This document shows, in pieces, positions 16,559-20,705 of a stretch of DNA of 20,705 bases. The translations under genes were made by a program, and so were the position numbers. Below the pieces are notes generated by a model. The model saw only the letters and a program-made list of their open reading frames with translations, was not told the DNA's origin and ran no database searches. Source of the DNA: Pseudomonadota bacterium (GTDB lineage Bacteria; Pseudomonadota; Alphaproteobacteria; JAKJEU01); contig JAKJEU010000005.1 in the NCBI GenBank assembly GCA_022705265.1, positions 1 through 20,705 of the forward strand, in the 5' to 3' direction. Each line of letters opens with the position of its first letter. Within the stretch, counting starts at the first letter, position 1.

Positions 16559-17245
16559 ATGAATGAGGTTTTAGAGGCAAAGAAAATGGAAAAGGTAAAA
16601 GTTTATGACATAAACATGAAACCAACAGAACCTTATATAGCGACAAGAAAAGAAGTTCATAAATACGGTTTTTGGCACAAACATTTCGATTGTTGGATAG
16701 TAAGAAGAGACATAGACGATGATTATGTTATGTTTCAATTAAGATCAGATAGAAAAAGTGCCTTTAAAAATATGTTGGAAGTATCAGCTTCTGGGCATAT
16801 TGAATCTCATGAAGAAGTAAAAGATGGAGTAAGAGAGTTAAAAGAAGAACTCGGTATCGATGTTGATTTTAAACATCTCCGCTTTTTGGGTGTTTTCAGG
16901 AATATTATGGATATCGAAGAAAATGGAAAAAAGGAAAGAGAGTTTTGCCATACCTATGCCTATGAATGTCCAGAACAAATAGAAGATTACAACCTTCAAA
17001 GAGAAGAAGTTACAGGAATGTATGAAATGAAAATATCCGAAGCGATAAAGTTTTTTGCAGGCGATTTAGAAAAAATTCAAATCAGAGGATATGTAAAAGG
17101 TTATCATAAATATGAAGAGGATATAAAAGTAATTTACCAAAAAGATATAAAAACGACTTTTGTTCCATATTTTGGGAATTATTATTTAAGAGTTGTATTG
17201 TCGTTAAAAAGATTTTTGGACGGTGAAAAATATATAGCTCTTTAA
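16559..17245 (+). CDS. Nudix hydrolase
   Basis: 228 aa. The Nudix core is at about residues 35-130, with the catalytic box GHIESHEEVKDGVRELKEEL followed by GI. The metal-binding REL.EE helix is intact, but only six residues separate the box Glu from Arg where the textbook pattern has seven. The lead-in FWHKHFDCWIVRRD and VSASGHIE resembles the Nudix subgroup related to isopentenyl-diphosphate isomerase. The C-terminal ~90 residues (ending VVLSLKRFLDGEKYIAL) extend beyond the core. It hydrolyses some nucleoside-diphosphate-linked or diphosphate compound that cannot be named from sequence. A GGAG lies 11 nt before the ATG. It diverges from the ntrY operon and ends at a hairpin terminator. Confidence 0.85.
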   Translation: MNEVLEAKKMEKVKVYDINMKPTEPYIATRKEVHKYGFWHKHFDCWIVRRDIDDDYVMFQLRSDRKSAFKNMLEVSASGHIESHEEVKDGVRELKEELGIDVDFKHLRFLGVFRNIMDIEENGKKEREFCHTYAYECPEQIEDYNLQREEVTGMYEMKISEAIKFFAGDLEKIQIRGYVKGYHKYEEDIKVIYQKDIKTTFVPYFGNYYLRVVLSLKRFLDGEKYIAL

Positions 17246-17257
17246 AACAAATAAAAT

Positions 17258-17292
17258 ATCCCTCTTAATTTTTTATATAAGAGGGATTTTTT
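17258..17292. terminator. Bidirectional rho-independent terminator
   Basis: A 10-bp stem, ATCCCTCTTA (17258-17267) with TAAGAGGGAT (17278-17287), encloses a 10-nt loop. Six T follow on the plus strand; the minus side is also T-rich (ATATTTTATTTG). It separates the convergent Nudix and chemoreceptor genes. The GAGGG/CCCTC core is the same as in the terminator at 2524-2558. Confidence 0.85.
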
Positions 17293-17307
17293 ATATTTTA
17301 AGCTAAG

Positions 17308-19392
17308 TTATACCTTATTTTCGTCACGAATAGTTTGTAAGAAATTACCAACTTCCATTCTTAACATTTCCCCTTGGCGAGAAAGACTATTTGCGGAATC
17401 TCTGACCTCGCCAGCACCACGACCAGCCTCTTGAACGGCTTGGTTAACACTTGCGATATTATGAGAAACTTCTTGGGTTCCAATGGCTGCTTGTTGAATA
17501 TTTTTTGCAATTTCTTGGGTTGCACTTCCTTGTTGATCCACGGCTGCGGCAATCATTCCTGTGATATTGTTGATTTGAAGTATTGTTTCATTAATTCGCT
17601 TAATCGCTGCAACGGCTTCGTCGGTAATTCGTTGAACATCATTAATTTTGCTTGCTATTTCTTCGGTTGCTCTTCCAGTTTGATTTGCCAAAGATTTAAC
17701 TTCATTTGCAACCACGGCAAAACCTTTTCCTGCTTCACCGGCTCTTGCTGCCTCAATCGTAGCATTTAAAGCAAGTAAGTTAGTTTGGTCAGCAACATCT
17801 TTGATTAAGTTAACAATTTCACCAATTTTGTTCGCACTTTCAAGTAACATATCCATAGTTCCAGAAGTCGTTTCCGCCTCTCTTACTGCCTCGGTTGCAA
17901 TTCTTGTGGATTCTGAAACTTGTCTTGAAATTTCGGATATAGAACTTGTAAGCTCTTCGGTAGCAGAAGCAACGGTTTGAACATTGGTTGCCGCTTCCTC
18001 AGACGCAGCAGAACCAGCAGTTGATTGTTGCATCGCTTGTTCCGCCATAGAAGCCAAAGAAGAAGTAGATTGCATTTCATGAGCCGCAGAGGCAAGAGCA
18101 CTTACAATAGAGCCGACCTTAGCATCAAAATCATCAGCCATTTGAAGCATATCTTTTTTCCTTTGGATAAGTGCTTGTTCTTCGGCGATTATTTGTTCTT
18201 GTCTTAATTTTTCTTGTTCCAATCTCATTTGTTCTTGTTCATCGTGAAGACGGTTTTGTTCCTCTTGCATTTTATCAACTTTGATAGCATTTTCTTTGAA
18301 AATTAAGACTGCCTTTGCCATTTCGCCAAGTTCGTCTTTGAAATTAATGCCTGGAATATCAATGGTTTTGTTACCGCCAGCAAGTTTCATCATGGTTTCG
18401 GTAAGATTTTTTGTTGGTCTTGTAATGCCTTTTGTTATAAGGGTGGCTAATATCATACAGAAAACCAAAGTTAGTGATGAAATTATTGCCGAATTTCTGT
18501 TTGTGCTATCCGAAGTTTTTAATATGAAATCCAAACTGTTTACGGCGGAGTTATTGTATAAAGAAGTTATGTCTTTTATGGATTTTTCCACCAAAGTTTG
18601 AATGTTTTCGCATTTTACAATATAATCAACGGTAATTTCTTTCGTAAGATAAACGGCGTTATACATATCTTTTATAAAAACTTCTTCCATATTTGTTTTT
18701 ATTTCTTCAAAAACCTTTTTATGAGGAGCGTGAGGTTCCTTTTGAATAGCTGTTTCGATGGATGCTATAAATTTTAATCTCAATTCTTTTGCTTTTTCCA
18801 AAGATACTTTTAATACAGGGTCCATGTAACTTATGGCAAGAGTTACATATTCTTTTGAATTTAATGCCACATCATTTAAAAGTTCAAGGCTTTCAAAATC
18901 GCCTTGTTGTTTGAACAAAGTGGCGGCATCTTCGATTAATTGTCTTTCCGTGATAAGCGATTGTTGTAGCTTATCAGACGCTTTTAACCTTTTTTCGTTT
19001 AAGGCAGTTAATTCATTGAAAAAAGTTTCGTAAGCACCAATGTTGGTTTTAAGAGTTTTAATAACCGTTATATTTTCAGGATTTCTTTCATTTTCTTCAA
19101 TATTCTTAATTGTTTCATTAATTTCGCCCATGTTTCGTTCAAAACGAGGGATTAAATCTTTATTTCCAGTAAGGGAAAAAAGGTATATTATGCCTCTGAT
19201 TCTGAAAAAATTTGTTTCGATTTTTGAGGCATTTGAATTATTTAAAGAAACAGAAGAATAGCTGTTTATTTCTGATTTTATATTAGTTAATCCAAGAAAA
19301 CCTAAAACAGATATGCAAATAATTGCGATAAGAGCTACCATAAATCCAAAATATATACGGGAACCGATTTTAAATTTGCTCATTATATCCAT
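17308..19392 (-). CDS. Methyl-accepting chemotaxis protein
   Basis: 694 aa from the ATG at 19392, which has AAGGAG 6 nt upstream; the longer reading from 19440 lacks a ribosome binding site. A first membrane helix (FGFMVALIAIICISVLGFLG) is followed by a ~270-residue all-helical periplasmic sensor, a length that suits a helical bimodular (HBM) domain. A second helix (IISSLTLVFCMILATLIT) leads into HAMP, a Glu/Gln-rich coiled coil, and the signalling domain with the conserved hairpin tip NLLALNATIEAARAGEAGKG. It clusters at the inner membrane and controls CheA. The ligand is unknown. There is no C-terminal CheR-binding pentapeptide of the NWETF type; it ends FLQTIRDENKV. No other che gene is in the window. 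Confidence 0.95.
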   Translation of the reverse strand: MDIMSKFKIGSRIYFGFMVALIAIICISVLGFLGLTNIKSEINSYSSVSLNNSNASKIETNFFRIRGIIYLFSLTGNKDLIPRFERNMGEINETIKNIEENERNPENITVIKTLKTNIGAYETFFNELTALNEKRLKASDKLQQSLITERQLIEDAATLFKQQGDFESLELLNDVALNSKEYVTLAISYMDPVLKVSLEKAKELRLKFIASIETAIQKEPHAPHKKVFEEIKTNMEEVFIKDMYNAVYLTKEITVDYIVKCENIQTLVEKSIKDITSLYNNSAVNSLDFILKTSDSTNRNSAIISSLTLVFCMILATLITKGITRPTKNLTETMMKLAGGNKTIDIPGINFKDELGEMAKAVLIFKENAIKVDKMQEEQNRLHDEQEQMRLEQEKLRQEQIIAEEQALIQRKKDMLQMADDFDAKVGSIVSALASAAHEMQSTSSLASMAEQAMQQSTAGSAASEEAATNVQTVASATEELTSSISEISRQVSESTRIATEAVREAETTSGTMDMLLESANKIGEIVNLIKDVADQTNLLALNATIEAARAGEAGKGFAVVANEVKSLANQTGRATEEIASKINDVQRITDEAVAAIKRINETILQINNITGMIAAAVDQQGSATQEIAKNIQQAAIGTQEVSHNIASVNQAVQEAGRGAGEVRDSANSLSRQGEMLRMEVGNFLQTIRDENKV

Positions 19393-19746
19393 AATACACT
19401 CCTTCAAAAAATTGTAAGGTTGATTTAAGACAGACAGCAAAAAATGTAGGGTTTAAAACTGTACGGTTATTTTTAAACTCATGCTAATTTAAAGTTATCA
19501 CGATATATTTTGAATTATACATTAAAAAGCTTGTTTTTTCTATATGTTTTTGGATTTATTATGATTAGTTTCTAAATTAAGTATTAATTTATTGTGTGTA
19601 AGTTATTGTTTTTTCTTGTTAAATACATGAGTCGTATTTAATGGTTACACTTTTTTTACAAACAAATTAAATAGAACTTTTTATTATAAACAAATGTAGG
19701 GGTATATAGATATTTTGTCTATATTTTTGATTAGAATCGAGAAAAT
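19393..19746. other. 354-bp non-coding region between fliI and the chemoreceptor gene
   Basis: No convincing reading frame on either strand, and no fliJ, which often follows fliI. It holds a perfect inverted repeat (19619-19641), an AT-rich 7-bp stem-loop just after the fliI stop (19704-19724) and a possible -10 for the chemoreceptor gene: TATAAT on the minus strand at 19519-19514, without a good -35. I see no flagellar sigma-28 type promoter. Confidence 0.6.
19619..19641. repeat. Perfect 8+8 inverted repeat, operator-like
   Basis: TTAAATAC (19619-19626) and GTATTTAA (19634-19641) are exact reverse complements around a 7-nt spacer ATGAGTC. No T run directly follows on either strand, so an operator for a dimeric regulator is more likely than a terminator. 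Confidence 0.5.
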
Positions 19747-20705
19747 CTAATTTTGATTATTATTAACAGGCTTGTATTCTTTGCTTAATATTTCAGCAAG
19801 TTGTTTGTAACCTTGTTCCAAAGTTATTTTTTCAGATTTTAATTGAGCGATAAAGCTTTCAATCAGCGGATAATAAAACATGGATTCATCAACCTCAGGG
19901 TTTGAACCTTTTTTATAAGCACCAAGCCTTATAAGTTCGGCCATGTCTTCATAAGTGGAAAGGTATTTCCTTGCCTTGTTTACGATTTCGTTTTCCTCTT
20001 TTGAATTACACCCAGGCATAACACGGGAAATGCTTCTTAATATATTGATTGCGGGATAACGGTTTCTTTCGGCAATAAGTCTGTCAAGCACGATGTGTCC
20101 GTCTAAAATACCTCGAACCGCATCAGATATTGGTTCGTTATGGTCATCACCTTCGACTAAAACGGTAAAAAGCCCCGTAATTGCACCTTGTCCCATCATT
20201 CCTGGTCCCGCTCTTTCAAGTAATCGTGGAAGTTCAGCAAAAACAGAAGGAGTATATCCTTTTGTAGCAGGAGGTTCACCAGCAGAAAGGCTTATTTCAC
20301 GATTAGCCATGGCAAATCTTGTGATACTGTCCATCATGCATAAAACTTCTCTTTTTTGGTCGCGGAAAAACTCGGACACAGTCATAGACATATAAGCGGC
20401 TTGTCTTCTCATCAGCGGGCTTTCATCGGAAGTTGCTACCACAACAATGCTTCGTTTCATTCCTTGTTCGCCAAGGTCGTCTTCGATGAATTCGCGTGCT
20501 TCTCTTCCTCGCTCTCCGATAAGCCCTAATATCGAAATATCAGCATCGGTATGTTTTGCAATCATGGACATCAAAGTTGATTTACCAACCCCAGAACCAG
20601 CAAAAATACCCATTCTTTGCCCCTTGCACATGGTAAGAAAGGTGTTTAAAGAACGAACCCCAAGGTCAATTTTTCCCCTTACTCTGTTTCTTGAATGAGC
20701 AGGTG
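19747..20705 (-). CDS. fliI: Flagellar export ATPase FliI, C-terminal part (5' end beyond window)
   Basis: About 319 codons are present; the frame stays open past the internal Met at 20631 to the window edge, where it reads AHSRNRVRGKIDLGVRSLNT, typical of FliI just before the P-loop. Walker A is GIFAGSGVGKST, followed by GERGREAREF, VVVATSDESPLMRRQAAY and the Walker B-type strand VLCMMDSITRFAMANRE. These distinguish FliI from F1-ATPase beta, though non-flagellar type III secretion ATPases are close relatives. FliI forms a hexamer at the base of the flagellar export gate and uses ATP to help unfold and release export substrates. The C-terminus (KEYKPVNNNQN) is Asn-rich. The N-terminal ~120 residues are missing, and no fliJ follows. 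Confidence 0.93.
   Translation of the reverse strand, partial: PAHSRNRVRGKIDLGVRSLNTFLTMCKGQRMGIFAGSGVGKSTLMSMIAKHTDADISILGLIGERGREAREFIEDDLGEQGMKRSIVVVATSDESPLMRRQAAYMSMTVSEFFRDQKREVLCMMDSITRFAMANREISLSAGEPPATKGYTPSVFAELPRLLERAGPGMMGQGAITGLFTVLVEGDDHNEPISDAVRGILDGHIVLDRLIAERNRYPAINILRSISRVMPGCNSKEENEIVNKARKYLSTYEDMAELIRLGAYKKGSNPEVDESMFYYPLIESFIAQLKSEKITLEQGYKQLAEILSKEYKPVNNNQN

Noticed and set aside
19393..19440. Longer chemoreceptor reading from the ATG at 19440
   Set aside because: A clear AAGGAG sits 6 nt before the ATG at 19392, within the supposed extension, and the shorter start gives a normal chemoreceptor N-terminus.
19704..19724. AT-rich 7-bp stem-loop followed by T residues on the plus strand
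   Set aside because: The T run is on the wrong strand to terminate fliI, no plus-strand gene ends there, and the stem has a single G-C pair.

Overview
The window is AT-rich (clearly below 40% G+C by eye; not computed) and carries an alphaproteobacterial gene order. The best evidence is the minus-strand run of a small DUF6898-like gene, ntrY, ntrX, trkA, hfq and hflX, plus a DivL-like PAS/pseudokinase protein. The partial fliI and a chemoreceptor point to a motile cell. TGA is used as a stop, so the code looks standard. AT-rich, motile alphaproteobacteria of this type are common among uncultured gut or host-associated Rhodospirillales-like lineages; that placement is inference.

Layout. 1-1870 (minus): a YheS-type ABC-F ATPase, followed 4 bp later by the first 23 codons of a KDPG aldolase cut by the window edge. 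1955-2500 (plus): an exported cyclophilin ending at a bidirectional terminator. 2581-5324 (minus): an accessory-looking block of two paralogous HNH-type nuclease-like proteins and a small, very basic protein of unknown function. The frame of the second nuclease-like gene stays open about 127 codons upstream of its first ATG, with no standard start. 5510-7804 (plus): the DivL-like protein, apparently made from a nearly leaderless mRNA. 7806-9059: an unrecognised small protein (minus) and a P-loop nucleoside-kinase-like protein (plus) with Arg at the Walker A Lys position.

9056-16411 (minus) is one tightly packed operon: DUF6898-like, ntrY, ntrX, trkA, hfq, hflX and an inositol-monophosphatase-family gene, with gaps of 0-28 bp or short overlaps. 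It links an NtrY/NtrX two-component system, K+ uptake regulation, the RNA chaperone Hfq and the ribosome-associated GTPase HflX. No ntrBC lies upstream; a divergent Nudix gene (16559-17245) is there instead. That gene and a methyl-accepting chemotaxis protein (17308-19392, minus) converge on a second bidirectional terminator. A 354-bp non-coding stretch with a perfect 8+8 inverted repeat separates the chemoreceptor from the 3' part of fliI (19747 to the window end), with no fliJ behind it.

Most of the window is ordinary housekeeping. The items worth a second look are the tandem HNH family and its missing start codon, the Phe at the DivL Tyr550 position, the H-to-N change in the Hfq YKH motif, and the K-to-R change in the nucleoside-kinase P-loop. 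I found no CRISPR array, transposase, tRNA or rRNA.
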